Source of the DNA: Armatimonadota bacterium | Lineage (GTDB): Bacteria > Armatimonadota > Fimbriimonadia > Fimbriimonadales > Fimbriimonadaceae | Direction: 5' to 3' | Length of the DNA stretch: 64,000 bases | Assembly (NCBI GenBank): GCA_016223145.1 | Contig: JACRPN010000001.1 | Location: 1-64,000, forward strand | Shown here: positions 52,390 to 60,806 of the stretch, piece after piece | How the letters are laid out: every line of letters starts with the position of its first letter | Numbering within the stretch: position 1 is the first letter of the stretch | Program-made: the position numbers and the translations under genes | Notes under the pieces: generated by a model | Seen by the model: only the letters and a program-made list of their open reading frames with translations | Databases searched by the model: none | What the model was told of the DNA's origin: nothing

Positions 52390-53898
52390 TCAGTGAAGAG
52401 CGCGACCCATATCCGTGTACGGTCCCTGCAACACCCTCCCAGGCCTCTTTCCCGTCATCCGACCCTTGTCCAGCACGATCTGCCCGTTCACCAAGACGTA
52501 CTGAACCCCTTTTGAAAGGGCCGTAGGGTTGTTGGGGGTAGCCAGGTCCGTGATGGTCTTGGGATCGAAGATGGTGATGTCGGCAAAGTAGTCCTTAGCG
52601 ATCCTGCCCCGGCCAATCAGGCGAAATCGGGATGCCGGGAGTGACGTCATCTTTCGGATTGCCTCCTGGAGCGAGAGGACTTTCTTTTCGCGCACGTACC
52701 GCCCGAGGATCCTGGGAAACGATCCCGCTCCCCTGGGATGTGAGCCACCGTCGCGCCCATCCGTGCAGAACATGATGTGCGGCGACTGGATGAACGCCAC
52801 CAGATCGTTCTCCGACATCGCGGTGCACACGATCGACTCCCGTCCCTGGCCCTCAGGTCCATGGGTCTTGCGGACGATCTCCTGAATCACCTCGACCGCG
52901 TCCTTGCCGGTCTCGTCGGCGATCTGCTTCAGGGTTTTGCCAACCCAGGCGGGGTTCGGCGAATACTCGCTGAGCAGCACGTTCTGGGGCCCGCCCACTT
53001 CGGCGAGCGCCTTGACCCACACTTGTTTGTCGTCCCAGTTGCGGTCGAGTGTCAGGACGGTGATTGTGGACTGCCAATAGAGGTACGGGTATACGTCAGC
53101 GGCGATCGAAAGCCCCTCCATTCGAGCCTGATGAATGAGTTTCAGGACCTCGGGCGCTTTGCCCCACACGGAGGCCGTTCCCAGTTTGATGTGGGAGATC
53201 TGGGCTGGGATTTTGGCTTCTCGGGCAATGCGAACGACCTCGCGGAAGCTGTCCAAGGCTGCGTTGCCCTCGTCGCGGACGTGGCTGATGTAGCTTCCCC
53301 CCCAGTCCGCTGCAATCTTCGCCAGTTCAATCAACTCCTCAGTTGAAGCGTAGTAGCCGGGATCGTATTCAAGGCCGGAAGAAAGGCCGAGCGCGCCGGC
53401 GCGCAAGGTACCTGCGAGAAGCGTCTTCATTTGCTCCAGTTCTTCCCGGGTCGCGGGCCTCTTATAGTCCTTTCCCATAACCTCCTCGCGTATTTCCCCG
53501 TGTCCAGCGAATGAAGCGAAATTCAGGGCCGCGTGAGCCATTTTCAACGGAAGAAAGAACCTGTATACAGGTTTGGTGCCACCGCCGTCTTGCCCCACGA
53601 TTGCCGTCGTGATGCCCTGCAGGATCTGGCTCTTTTGAAGCGGCTGCTCCTTGGCGTTGCCGTCTGCATGGCTGTGCGCGTCGATGAATCCGGGTGCGAC
53701 GGCCAGGCCTTTGGCGTCGATCAGGGTCTCATTGGCCCGTCTTCGCAGGTTCCCTACGGCCTCAATGCGGTCTCCGACGATCCGAATGTCGGCCCGCTTC
53801 GGCGCACCGCCCAGGCCGTCGACAACGGTTCCGCCACGGATCAGGATCGACTGCGGCGCCAGGACCGCCGATGCGAGGAGAGACAGGACGAAGTGCAT
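52390..53898 (-). CDS. N-acyl-D-amino-acid deacylase (D-aminoacylase family), exported
   Basis: 502 residues with a signal peptide (MHFVLSLLASAVLAPQ). Amidohydrolase barrel with the metal motif PGFIDAHSHAD (about 68-78), the catalytic-region GLEYDPGYYASTEEL and SHVRDEG, HIKLG, and ADVYPYLYWQSTI; the late Asp is in CTDGRDGGSHPRGAGSFPRIL. The C-terminal beta part closes with YVLVNGQIVLDKGRMTGKRPGRVL. It should hydrolyse N-acyl-D-amino acids or D-peptides outside the cytoplasm. No partner genes nearby. Confidence 0.9.
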   Translation of the reverse strand: MHFVLSLLASAVLAPQSILIRGGTVVDGLGGAPKRADIRIVGDRIEAVGNLRRRANETLIDAKGLAVAPGFIDAHSHADGNAKEQPLQKSQILQGITTAIVGQDGGGTKPVYRFFLPLKMAHAALNFASFAGHGEIREEVMGKDYKRPATREELEQMKTLLAGTLRAGALGLSSGLEYDPGYYASTEELIELAKIAADWGGSYISHVRDEGNAALDSFREVVRIAREAKIPAQISHIKLGTASVWGKAPEVLKLIHQARMEGLSIAADVYPYLYWQSTITVLTLDRNWDDKQVWVKALAEVGGPQNVLLSEYSPNPAWVGKTLKQIADETGKDAVEVIQEIVRKTHGPEGQGRESIVCTAMSENDLVAFIQSPHIMFCTDGRDGGSHPRGAGSFPRILGRYVREKKVLSLQEAIRKMTSLPASRFRLIGRGRIAKDYFADITIFDPKTITDLATPNNPTALSKGVQYVLVNGQIVLDKGRMTGKRPGRVLQGPYTDMGRALH

Positions 53899-53932
53899 GT
53901 TGGAGTTTTACTCGGGATGGGGGAGAGATGGT

Positions 53933-53990
53933 CCCCCTCTCCACTCGTGGGAGAGGGTCCGTGAGCGGAGCGAACGGGGGTGAGGGGGCG
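53933..53990 (+). repeat. Family-B hairpin element
   Basis: CCCCTCTCC-ACTCGTG-GGAGAGGG is followed by GTCCGTGAGCGGAGCGAACG and GGGGTGAGGGG. Same layout as 25357, 25457 and 60631. Confidence 0.8.
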
Positions 53991-54025
53991 GGATTTGACA
54001 CCCGATTCAGGCACCCGCCGGAGTC

Positions 54026-54100
54026 TCCACCCCCAACCCCCTCCTTCCCGACAAGCCGGGACTCGGAAGCAGTTTCGCTGCGCAAAACCAAGGAGGGGGC
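54026..54100 (+). repeat. Family-A palindromic element
   Basis: CCACCCCCAACCCCCTCCTT, then CCCGACAAGCCGGGACTCGG, AAGCAGTTTCGCTGCGCAAA and the closing CCAAGGAGGGGG. The ends are inverted (CCCCCTCCTT / AAGGAGGGGG). It is the reverse-complement match of the copy inside gltX. Confidence 0.85.
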
Positions 54101-54106
54101 TCCAGA

Positions 54107-54212
54107 ATCGCCCCTCGCCTATCGCTTATCGCCTGTCGCCCTTCGCGCATCGCCCGACGCTCTTCGCGCATCGCCCGACGCTCTTCGCGCATCGCGCTTC
54201 GCCCTTCGCTTC
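54107..54212. repeat. Heptamer repeat array (CGCCCTT-type units)
   Basis: About 15 units, the reverse complement of the GAAGGGCG family. A 21-nt super-repeat (three units) occurs twice in the middle. The right end is one base from the stop codon of the phosphofructokinase gene. Confidence 0.88.
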
Positions 54213-54213
54213 C

Positions 54214-55380
54214 CTAGTAAAGAAACATCGGCTTGTTCAGCACGTGCGCAACCTTCGGGCGATAGGCGTCGGCGTCGTAGAGCTCCAGCACGTCCACTCG
54301 CTTCTTGCCAGAAATCGCTGTTTCCAGCGGCACGACGGTGTACTTGCCTTCGCGGAGCGCGACCATCGTGCCCGACTTGCCCTTCAGCAGCAGGTCGGTC
54401 GCGAGGTTGGCAAAGCTGAACGCCACCATGCGGTCGAGCGCGTCCGGCTCACCGGAGCGCATCAGGTAGGCGATTTGCTGATAGATGATGTGCTCGCCGG
54501 TCAGGTCCTTGATGGCGTCGCCGGTGATCTGCCCGATACCGCCCAGCTTCTTGTGGCCGTAGGCGTCGGCTTGGCCATACTCGATGATCTTGCCGCCGAT
54601 CATCTGCGCGCCTTCGGAAATCGTCATGATCGCATAGTTGCTGGGGTTGTTCTTCTTGTCCTGGACCAGCATCCAAGCGAGCTTCTCCGGATCGAAATGA
54701 ACCTCCGAGATGATGGCGCGGTCCACTCCCGCCAGGTAGGCCGAGATCAGCGAGGTCTCGCCGGAATTGCGCCCGAAGAGCTCGACCACGCAGATGCGCT
54801 CATGCGAGCCGGTGGGGGTTCGCAGAGCCGTGATGAAGTTGACGCTGCGCGTGACGGCGGTCGAAAACCCGATGCAGTAGTCGGTGCCATACACGTCGTT
54901 GTCCATCGTTTTCGGGATGGCGATGACGGGGAACTTCTCTTGGTCAAGCCGAGCGGAATAGGAAAGCGTGTCGTCGCCGCCGATGGTCACCAGCGCATCC
55001 ACACCCAGAAAGTCCAGGTTCTTGAGAACGTGGGGCGTGAAGTCGAATATCTCATCGGGTCCTGGGCTCGGGTTGTTCGGGTCTTTCAGAAATTCAGGGA
55101 TTCGGTCTGCCGTCACACGCTGAGGGTTCGTGCGCGAGGTGTGAAGGAACGTGCCTCCGGTGCGGTCGATCGTGCGCGTGTTGTAGATGTCCAGGGGGAT
55201 CATCCACTGCTTGTTGCCTTCGGGATCGTCCGGGTTGAAGTTGAGCAGGCCCGCCCAGCCGCGTCGAAAGCCGATGACCTCGTGGCCCTCTTCGGTGGCG
55301 CGCTGAACGACCGCTTTGATACACGGGTTAAGGCCGGGGACGTCGCCGCCGCCGGTCAAGATGCCAATCCTCTTTGCCAT
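54214..55380 (-). CDS. 6-phosphofructokinase, pyrophosphate-dependent type by signature
   Basis: 388 residues from ATG 55380, preceded by [23 protein letters not shown] starts the PFK fold. The key site reads [11 protein letters not shown] and [21 protein letters not shown]: an Asp at the second position of GGDD and a Lys in PKT-x-DND are the residues known to mark PPi-using PFKs, whereas ATP enzymes have GGDG and [22 protein letters not shown] completes the substrate site. It should phosphorylate fructose 6-phosphate with PPi, reversibly. A heptamer array abuts its stop codon. Confidence 0.92.
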   Translation of the reverse strand: MAKRIGILTGGGDVPGLNPCIKAVVQRATEEGHEVIGFRRGWAGLLNFNPDDPEGNKQWMIPLDIYNTRTIDRTGGTFLHTSRTNPQRVTADRIPEFLKDPNNPSPGPDEIFDFTPHVLKNLDFLGVDALVTIGGDDTLSYSARLDQEKFPVIAIPKTMDNDVYGTDYCIGFSTAVTRSVNFITALRTPTGSHERICVVELFGRNSGETSLISAYLAGVDRAIISEVHFDPEKLAWMLVQDKKNNPSNYAIMTISEGAQMIGGKIIEYGQADAYGHKKLGGIGQITGDAIKDLTGEHIIYQQIAYLMRSGEPDALDRMVAFSFANLATDLLLKGKSGTMVALREGKYTVVPLETAISGKKRVDVLELYDADAYRPKVAHVLNKPMFLY

Positions 55381-55477
55381 AGTTCTCCCCACTCAAGGTA
55401 GTAGGTCGGTGAAAGACGCGCCTCAAAGTTGGCGCCCCGGCATCGTCGGCGGGAATGCAGTGCCTTTCCTTCAGAGT

Positions 55478-56701
55478 TTAGCCCACGGGGGCCGCTTCCT
55501 TCTCGATGGCAAAGACGTTGGCGTCGAACACGCTTGGATGGAGCTTAATTCTGTGGATCGACTCCTCCCCGGGCGCCTTGTCCAGCGAGATTTGCGCGAT
55601 GGCGGCGTGAGCCCCGCCTAGGATCACGTTTTCCATTTCCTGAACGCTGATCCCCTCTTCCTTCAGGATTGCGAACACGTCGGAAAGAACGCCGACGCGG
55701 TCCTCATGCCGAACGACCATGACGTGCGTGGCGATCTCCGCTTTCTTCACGTTCACCACGTTGGGCGGCACGCCGGTGTTCTTATAGTCCTTCACGATCC
55801 GCACCGTCTCGCGCGCGACGGCTTCCTGGGCCTGCTCGGTGCTTGCGCCGATGTGGTGGGTGCAATACACGCGGGGATGGTCCTTGAGGACGCCATCATA
55901 GTCGGCTTCGCCTGTGTCCGGTTCACCCTCGAAAACGTCCAGGCCGGCGATCAGGCCTTTCTCGCGAATGGCGCTCAGCAGGGCCGCCTGATCGATCACC
56001 TCGGCACGGCTCGTGTTGACGAAAATGGCTCCCGGCTTCATTGAGTCGAAGAACGCCTTGCCTAGGAGGCCGCGAGTTGCGGGGTTCAGGCTTACGTGTA
56101 CCGAAACCACGTCCGACTGCTCGGCGATTTCCTTGGCGGAATCCGCCCGGCCGATCCCAAGCGCAGAAGCCACTTCGGGGGTCATCCAACGGCTAAAGGA
56201 CACGACGTGCATTCCGAACGCCTTGGCGCGCGAAACCATTTCCTGCCCGATGTTGCCCATGCCGATAAGGCCGAGGGTTCGTCCATAGAGACCGCGCGCC
56301 TTGCTGTACTCCTTCTTGTTCCAGTGCCCGGCTCTGAGTTCTGCGACGTTGTCGGGTATTCGGCGGTCGCAGGCGAGGATGAGGCCAAAAGCAAGCTCCG
56401 CCACGGCAAGTCCGTTTTTGCCGGGGCAGTTCGTCACATAGATGCCCTTCTTGCTCGCTGCGGCCACGTCGATGGTGTTGTAGCCTGCGCCGGCGCGGAT
56501 GATGAGGCCAAGGCGCGTGTCTTCCAGCATGTCGGCCGTCACCTTGGTGCCCCGAACAATCAGGACCTCGGCGCCGGAGCTTCGTATGGCCTCGCCTAGG
56601 GCAGCGTCCTTCAGATCGGGCTGGCTGTCGACCTCCAATCCCAGGGACTTCAAGCCGTCCATTCCGATCTTTTCAAACTTGTCCGCGACGAGAACCTTCA
56701 T
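55478..56701 (-). CDS. serA: D-3-phosphoglycerate dehydrogenase with ACT domain
   Basis: 407 residues from ATG 56701. MKVLVADKFEKIGMDGL, RAGAGYNTIDVAAASKKGI, GRTLGLIGMGNIGQEMVSRA (Rossmann, about 145-164), VSVHVSLNPATRGLLG, NTSRAEVIDQAAL with the active Arg, DVFEGEPD (catalytic Glu region) and the catalytic His in YCTHHIGAST are present. The last 80 residues (THVMVVRHEDRVGVLSDVFAILKEEGI) are an ACT domain. It makes 3-phosphohydroxypyruvate for serine synthesis; the ACT domain may sense serine. Divergent from gltX with 85 bp between the starts. Confidence 0.93.
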   Translation of the reverse strand: MKVLVADKFEKIGMDGLKSLGLEVDSQPDLKDAALGEAIRSSGAEVLIVRGTKVTADMLEDTRLGLIIRAGAGYNTIDVAAASKKGIYVTNCPGKNGLAVAELAFGLILACDRRIPDNVAELRAGHWNKKEYSKARGLYGRTLGLIGMGNIGQEMVSRAKAFGMHVVSFSRWMTPEVASALGIGRADSAKEIAEQSDVVSVHVSLNPATRGLLGKAFFDSMKPGAIFVNTSRAEVIDQAALLSAIREKGLIAGLDVFEGEPDTGEADYDGVLKDHPRVYCTHHIGASTEQAQEAVARETVRIVKDYKNTGVPPNVVNVKKAEIATHVMVVRHEDRVGVLSDVFAILKEEGISVQEMENVILGGAHAAIAQISLDKAPGEESIHRIKLHPSVFDANVFAIEKEAAPVG

Positions 56702-56786
56702 GGCTGCAGAGTTTACCGGCGCACCCTGGCGTCTGGCCTTGGCAGCCCGTTGCCACGCACCCCTCCCAGGTACTCTCTGACCTTCC

Positions 56787-58382
56787 ATGTCCGTCCGCGT
56801 CCGCTATGCTCCAAGCCCCACCGGCAGCCCACACGTCGGCAACATCCGCACGGCGCTGTTCGACTATTTGCTGGCGCGGCGATTCGGCGGCACGATGATC
56901 GTGCGACTGGAGGACACCGACCGCAGCCGCTACATCCCCGGTTGCGAGGAGGAGATCCTCGAATCCCTCAGGTGGATCGGCGTCGAATGGCAAGAAGGGC
57001 CGGACATTGGCGGGCCGTACGCGCCGTATCGGCAATCAGAGCGGGCGCAGCTTGGTATCTATAGGGAATGGGTCGATAACCTGATCGAATCCGGTAACGC
57101 CTATTGGGCTTTTGACACCCCAGAGGAGCTTGAGGAGATGCGCCTGACGCAGCAACTCAACAAGCTCCAAGTGGGCTACTTCGGCGGCCATTGGCGAGAG
57201 GCTTCAGCGGGCCAGATCGCACAGGCAACTGAAGAAGGCAAGCCGGGGGTGATCCGGCTAAAGATGCCCAGAGGACGCAAGCTTGTCGTCCACGACGCCA
57301 TTCGAGGACGCGTAGAGTTCGACAGCGACGTGGTCGATGACCCGGTGCTCCTGAAGGCCGACGGCATGCCGACCTATCACTGCGCGGCGATGATCGACGA
57401 CCACCTGATGGAGATCACGCACATCATTCGTGGCGAAGAGTGGATCAGCAGCGCGCCCAAGCATGTGTGGCTCTTCGAGGCGCTCGGCTGGGAGCCGCCT
57501 GAGTTCGTGCACGTACCGGTGATCCTGGGCAAGGACGGCAAGAAGCTCAGCAAGCGCCACGGCGACACGAAGTGCCTGGACTATCGCGACGGCGGGTACC
57601 TGCCCGAGGCCCTGGCGAACTTCATCGCGCTGATCGGCTGGGCGCCGGGGGGCGACCGCGAACTGATGAGCATGCAGGAGATGGCAGAGGCGTTCGACCT
57701 CAGTGGCCTTCAGCCCTCGCCCGGCGTTTTCGACCTCGACAAGCTGGTCTGGATGAACGGCAACTACATCCGGTCCTTGGCGCCCGAGCAGTTAGCCGAT
57801 CGGGTCAGAACCTATCTTCACCGTCCGGAAACGGCGGACTACTGGCTGCGCCCGGAGCATGAGGGCCACAAGGGGCAGTCGCTGCAGCTTCTCGAAAACA
57901 GCTTGGACAAGGACGCCGGCTATGTCACCCAGGCGATTGCTCTGGAGCGCGAGCGCGTGACGACGCTGGCAGACTTTGGCGAGGCCTGCGCGTTCTTCCT
58001 GCAGGACGAGCCCCCGATGGACGAGAAGGCAGTCGAAAAGTGGTTTGGTGAGTCTCACGTGCGGGGGCTTTGTGAGGACTTGGTGGGGTGGCTCTCTTCC
58101 CCCTCCTCGTCTTCGCGAAGCGAAAATGCCTCCGAGTCCCGACGTGTCGGGAAGGAGGGGGTCAGGGGGTGGAGATCCGGTCCGTCAGCCGCCGACTGCG
58201 AAGCCTTCCTCCGCGCCTGGGCTGAGACGCACGGTTTCGAGAAGCTCGGCCCGATTGTCCACCCGGTGCGTGTGGCGCTCACTGGCAAGACCACCGGCCC
58301 GGGGCTGTTCGAGCTGATGGAAGTGCTCGGCCCCGAGCGCATGGTCCGCCGCCTTCAACGCGCCAAGGAGATGCTCCGTTGA
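56787..58382 (+). CDS. gltX: Glutamyl-tRNA synthetase with an in-frame palindromic element
   Basis: 531 residues. Class I signatures: RYAPSPTGSPHVGNIRTAL (HIGH-like, about 5-23), RLEDTDRSRY, PTYHCAAMIDDHLMEITHIIRGEEW, and the KMSKS motif as LSKRHGD (about 253-259). The C-terminal anticodon domain ends with VHPVRVALTGKTTGPGLFELM. Residues about 437-463 (from SSPSSSSRSENASESRRV on) are encoded by a family-A repeat element read in frame; homologues have a short linker there. It charges tRNA-Glu and possibly tRNA-Gln. Its stop overlaps the hisD start by 4 bp. Confidence 0.95.
   Translation: MSVRVRYAPSPTGSPHVGNIRTALFDYLLARRFGGTMIVRLEDTDRSRYIPGCEEEILESLRWIGVEWQEGPDIGGPYAPYRQSERAQLGIYREWVDNLIESGNAYWAFDTPEELEEMRLTQQLNKLQVGYFGGHWREASAGQIAQATEEGKPGVIRLKMPRGRKLVVHDAIRGRVEFDSDVVDDPVLLKADGMPTYHCAAMIDDHLMEITHIIRGEEWISSAPKHVWLFEALGWEPPEFVHVPVILGKDGKKLSKRHGDTKCLDYRDGGYLPEALANFIALIGWAPGGDRELMSMQEMAEAFDLSGLQPSPGVFDLDKLVWMNGNYIRSLAPEQLADRVRTYLHRPETADYWLRPEHEGHKGQSLQLLENSLDKDAGYVTQAIALERERVTTLADFGEACAFFLQDEPPMDEKAVEKWFGESHVRGLCEDLVGWLSSPSSSSRSENASESRRVGKEGVRGWRSGPSAADCEAFLRAWAETHGFEKLGPIVHPVRVALTGKTTGPGLFELMEVLGPERMVRRLQRAKEMLR
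58097..58172 (-). repeat. Family-A palindromic element inserted in gltX
   Basis: Read on the minus strand it gives CCACCCCCTGACCCCCTCCT, then CCCGACACGTCGGGACTCGG, AGGCATTTTCGCTTCGCGAA and GACGAGGAGGGGGAA, matching the copies at 54026 and 60727 along their length. On the plus strand it has no stop in the gltX frame. Confidence 0.92.
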
Positions 58383-59788
58383 GCCTGTGCCGGGTGGTGG
58401 AACTCTCCAAGGAGACGATCCCACAATGGGTTGATCTGTGCATGGAAATTGCTGCGAGGCGGCCAAAGCCGAACCCTGAAACATCTAAGGCTGTATGGAA
58501 GATTCTTGCTGACATCGAGAAGAACGGCGTTCGGGCAGCGGTGAAATATGCCAAACGGTTCGACAGTCCCAAGATCAGTCTCAAGAACATCGCCGTCTCG
58601 TCAAAGGAAATCCGAACCGCCCGACTTGCAACGCGCGAGCACGATGCCATTGTCAAGAGCATCGAGCGTGTCACTCAATTCCACTATCAGCAGCTCACTG
58701 CCCTCACCAGGGGGTGGAAGAAAGCAAAGCTCTGGGGCGAGACGAGGATCTGGGAATGGCGCACGCCTGCTCGCAAGGATGCGGCTGCGGAGGCGACCGG
58801 CTTCGAAGGCCAGCGTCTGATTCCCGTCAATCGCGTCGGGCTCTATGTGCCAGGAGGCAAGGCGGCCTATCCAAGCTCGGTCATCATGAATGCCGTACCA
58901 GCGATTGTGGCCGGTGTGGGTGAGCTTTGTGTGTGCACGCCTGCCCTGCCGGATGGAAGCGTCCATCCGGCGATCTTGGTTGCGGCCCGAGAGCTTGGCA
59001 TCGAGCAGATCGCTAAGGTTGGTGGCGCGGCCGCCATTGCATTCATGGCTCATGGCGATACAACGGAGGAGTTCTGGTCGGACAAGAATCCCTGGCTGAG
59101 GTGCGACCTGGTGTGCGGCCCTGGCAACGCCTGGGTCAATGAGGCGAAGAGACAGTTGTGGGGTTCTGTGGGTCTCGATAGCTACGCTGGGCCCAGCGAG
59201 GTCTGCGTTCTTGTCGATGAGACGGCGAACGCCCGATTCGCCGCAGCAGACCTGTTGACCCAAATCGAACACAGCGAAGATAACTTCGCCGTGCTGGTCA
59301 GCACGAACCGCGACAAAGCCGACGAGATTTTGGCCGAGGCAGAGAAGCAGCTTGCCGGCTCTCCACGAGAAGCCATCATGCGAAAGGCTCTGAAGGAAAA
59401 GGGAATCTGCTTTGTCGTCAAGAAGCTCTATGAGGCGAGCATGAAGGGTAGTTCGATCGCCTCAGAACACCTTTCGTGCATGGTTGGAGAGCTCGAGCAA
59501 GCAGCTTCTTATATTAAGAGCGCAGGCTGCATACTCCTCGGCGACTACACTCCCCAGTCGGCCGGCGACTTCGTCTCCGGACCCTCCCACACCCTCCCCA
59601 CCAACCTCGGCGCGCGGTTCGCCAGTCCGGTCAACGTCATGACCTTCCTCAAGTTCCAGAGCATCAGCTGCCTGACCAAAGAGGACCTCGCCGAACTTCG
59701 CCCGACCATCGAGGCGTTCGCCGAGATGGAGGGCTTCCCCCAACACGGCCGCGGCGCAAGCATCCGATTCGAAGATGAGGCACGATAG
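58379..59788 (+). CDS. hisD: Histidinol dehydrogenase family protein (divergent)
   Basis: 469 residues from TTG 58379. The family backbone is clear: VNRVGLYVPGGKAAYPSSVIMNAVPA, KVGGAAAIAFMAHGD, DLVCGPGNAWVNEAKRQLWG, AGPSEVCVLVDE, QIEHSEDNFAVLV (zinc-ligand Gln and His), SEHLSCM (catalytic Glu-His) and GDFVSGPSHTLPT, with HGRGASIRFE holding the last His. Some usually fixed positions differ (DSYAGPSE for DMIAGPSE; SEHL for PEHL), and the protein is about 30 residues longer than usual. It probably oxidises L-histidinol, but a related substrate is possible. Coupled to gltX; no other his gene nearby. Confidence 0.85.
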   Translation: MSLCRVVELSKETIPQWVDLCMEIAARRPKPNPETSKAVWKILADIEKNGVRAAVKYAKRFDSPKISLKNIAVSSKEIRTARLATREHDAIVKSIERVTQFHYQQLTALTRGWKKAKLWGETRIWEWRTPARKDAAAEATGFEGQRLIPVNRVGLYVPGGKAAYPSSVIMNAVPAIVAGVGELCVCTPALPDGSVHPAILVAARELGIEQIAKVGGAAAIAFMAHGDTTEEFWSDKNPWLRCDLVCGPGNAWVNEAKRQLWGSVGLDSYAGPSEVCVLVDETANARFAAADLLTQIEHSEDNFAVLVSTNRDKADEILAEAEKQLAGSPREAIMRKALKEKGICFVVKKLYEASMKGSSIASEHLSCMVGELEQAASYIKSAGCILLGDYTPQSAGDFVSGPSHTLPTNLGARFASPVNVMTFLKFQSISCLTKEDLAELRPTIEAFAEMEGFPQHGRGASIRFEDEAR

Positions 59789-59795
59789 AACCTAG

Positions 59796-60560
59796 ATGGA
59801 GCCCAGCCAACCCTCGAAGAAGCGCTTTTCAGAGAAGCAGGTCGCCAAGATCCTTCGGCGGGCCTCAGAGATCCAGCAGACGGAGGGCTCAACGCCGGCG
59901 ACCGAGGGCATTGGCGGGAGCGAGCTCGTCGAGATCGGATCGGAGCTTGGGTTGGATAAGTCCGCGATTCGGCAGGCGATCGAAGAGGTTCAAGCGGCGG
60001 AAGCCGGTGGTTCAGCGACGGTCGGCGGTCCGATCCGTGTCGAGGAGGCCATGACCCTCGACGGTCCGCTCAACAGCGAACGATGGGAAGCCCTGACCGC
60101 CGAGTTGCGCCATGCGTTTGGACGCGCCGGGAAAACGAACAAGGTGGGCGACGTCTACGAATGGAGTGGAGGTGAGAATGAGCTCGACACGATCCACGTG
60201 AGCGCCCTTTCCGTGGACGGCAAAACGAAGCTGCGAATCAATTCGAGCATGGACAGCCTGCTCTGGCTCAATTTGATCCTCAACGGACTCTTCAGCCTCA
60301 TGATAACCGCAATCGTGCTCACCAAGTCGCCACTTCCGATTGCCGGGAAGCTCCTCACTTTGGTGGCGCTCCTTGCGTGCCTCTTCAGCATCGTGCGATG
60401 GCTGTTACTTGGCGCCTGCCGACGGCGAAAGGCCGCCATTCGTCGCGTTATTGCCAAGGCGCGGATGATCTTTGAATCCGATCACCTTCGCCAGGCTGCT
60501 GGATCAGATACGAGCCTGGAAGCTACTGCAGAAGGCGTCGACCAGCGCTTGCAGGGCTAA
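59796..60560 (+). CDS. Membrane protein with SHOCT-like N-terminus
   Basis: 254 residues. The N-terminal RFSEKQVAKILRRASEIQQ and LVEIGSELGLDKSAIRQAIEEV (about 10-66) are two helical units of the type 'RYTEEEV-x-x-ILRRA', seen in many hypothetical membrane proteins. The middle is mixed; about 155-205 there are two transmembrane helices (LLWLNLILNGLFSLMITAIV; LLTLVALLACLFSIVRWLLL) followed by a basic cytoplasmic tail. Role unknown. It lies 8 bp after hisD and is likely co-transcribed. Confidence 0.75.
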   Translation: MEPSQPSKKRFSEKQVAKILRRASEIQQTEGSTPATEGIGGSELVEIGSELGLDKSAIRQAIEEVQAAEAGGSATVGGPIRVEEAMTLDGPLNSERWEALTAELRHAFGRAGKTNKVGDVYEWSGGENELDTIHVSALSVDGKTKLRINSSMDSLLWLNLILNGLFSLMITAIVLTKSPLPIAGKLLTLVALLACLFSIVRWLLLGACRRRKAAIRRVIAKARMIFESDHLRQAAGSDTSLEATAEGVDQRLQG

Positions 60561-60630
60561 GTCCTCCGGAACCTCCACCCCTACCCTCTCCTACTCTCGC
60601 GGCTTCGCAACGACAAGCGGAGGGGAGCAC

Positions 60631-60684
60631 TCCCTCTCCCCTCGTGGAAGAGGGTCTGTGAGCAGGGCGAACAAGTGTGAGGGG
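60631..60684 (+). repeat. Family-B hairpin element
   Basis: CCCTCTCCC-CTCGTGG-AAGAGGGT is followed by CTGTGAGCAGGGCGAACAAG and TGTGAGGGG. It is slightly diverged from the copies at 25357, 25457 and 53933. Confidence 0.75.
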
Positions 60685-60726
60685 CTTGGCCGGAGGATTT
60701 GCTGTCGTCGGCAGTGCGCTAGTCTC

Positions 60727-60801
60727 CCACCCCAACCCCTCCCTTCCCGACATGTCGGGACTCAGAAGCATTTTCCGCTTCGCGAAAAACAAGGGAGGGG
60801 C
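60727..60801 (+). repeat. Family-A palindromic element
   Basis: CCACCCCAACCCCTCCCTT, then the perfect palindrome TCCCGACATGTCGGGA (16 bp), CTCAGAAGCATTTTCCGCTT, CGCGAAAAACAAGGGAGGGG. It ends about 5 bp before the stop codon of the convergent small gene. Confidence 0.87.
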
Positions 60802-60806
60802 CAGAG

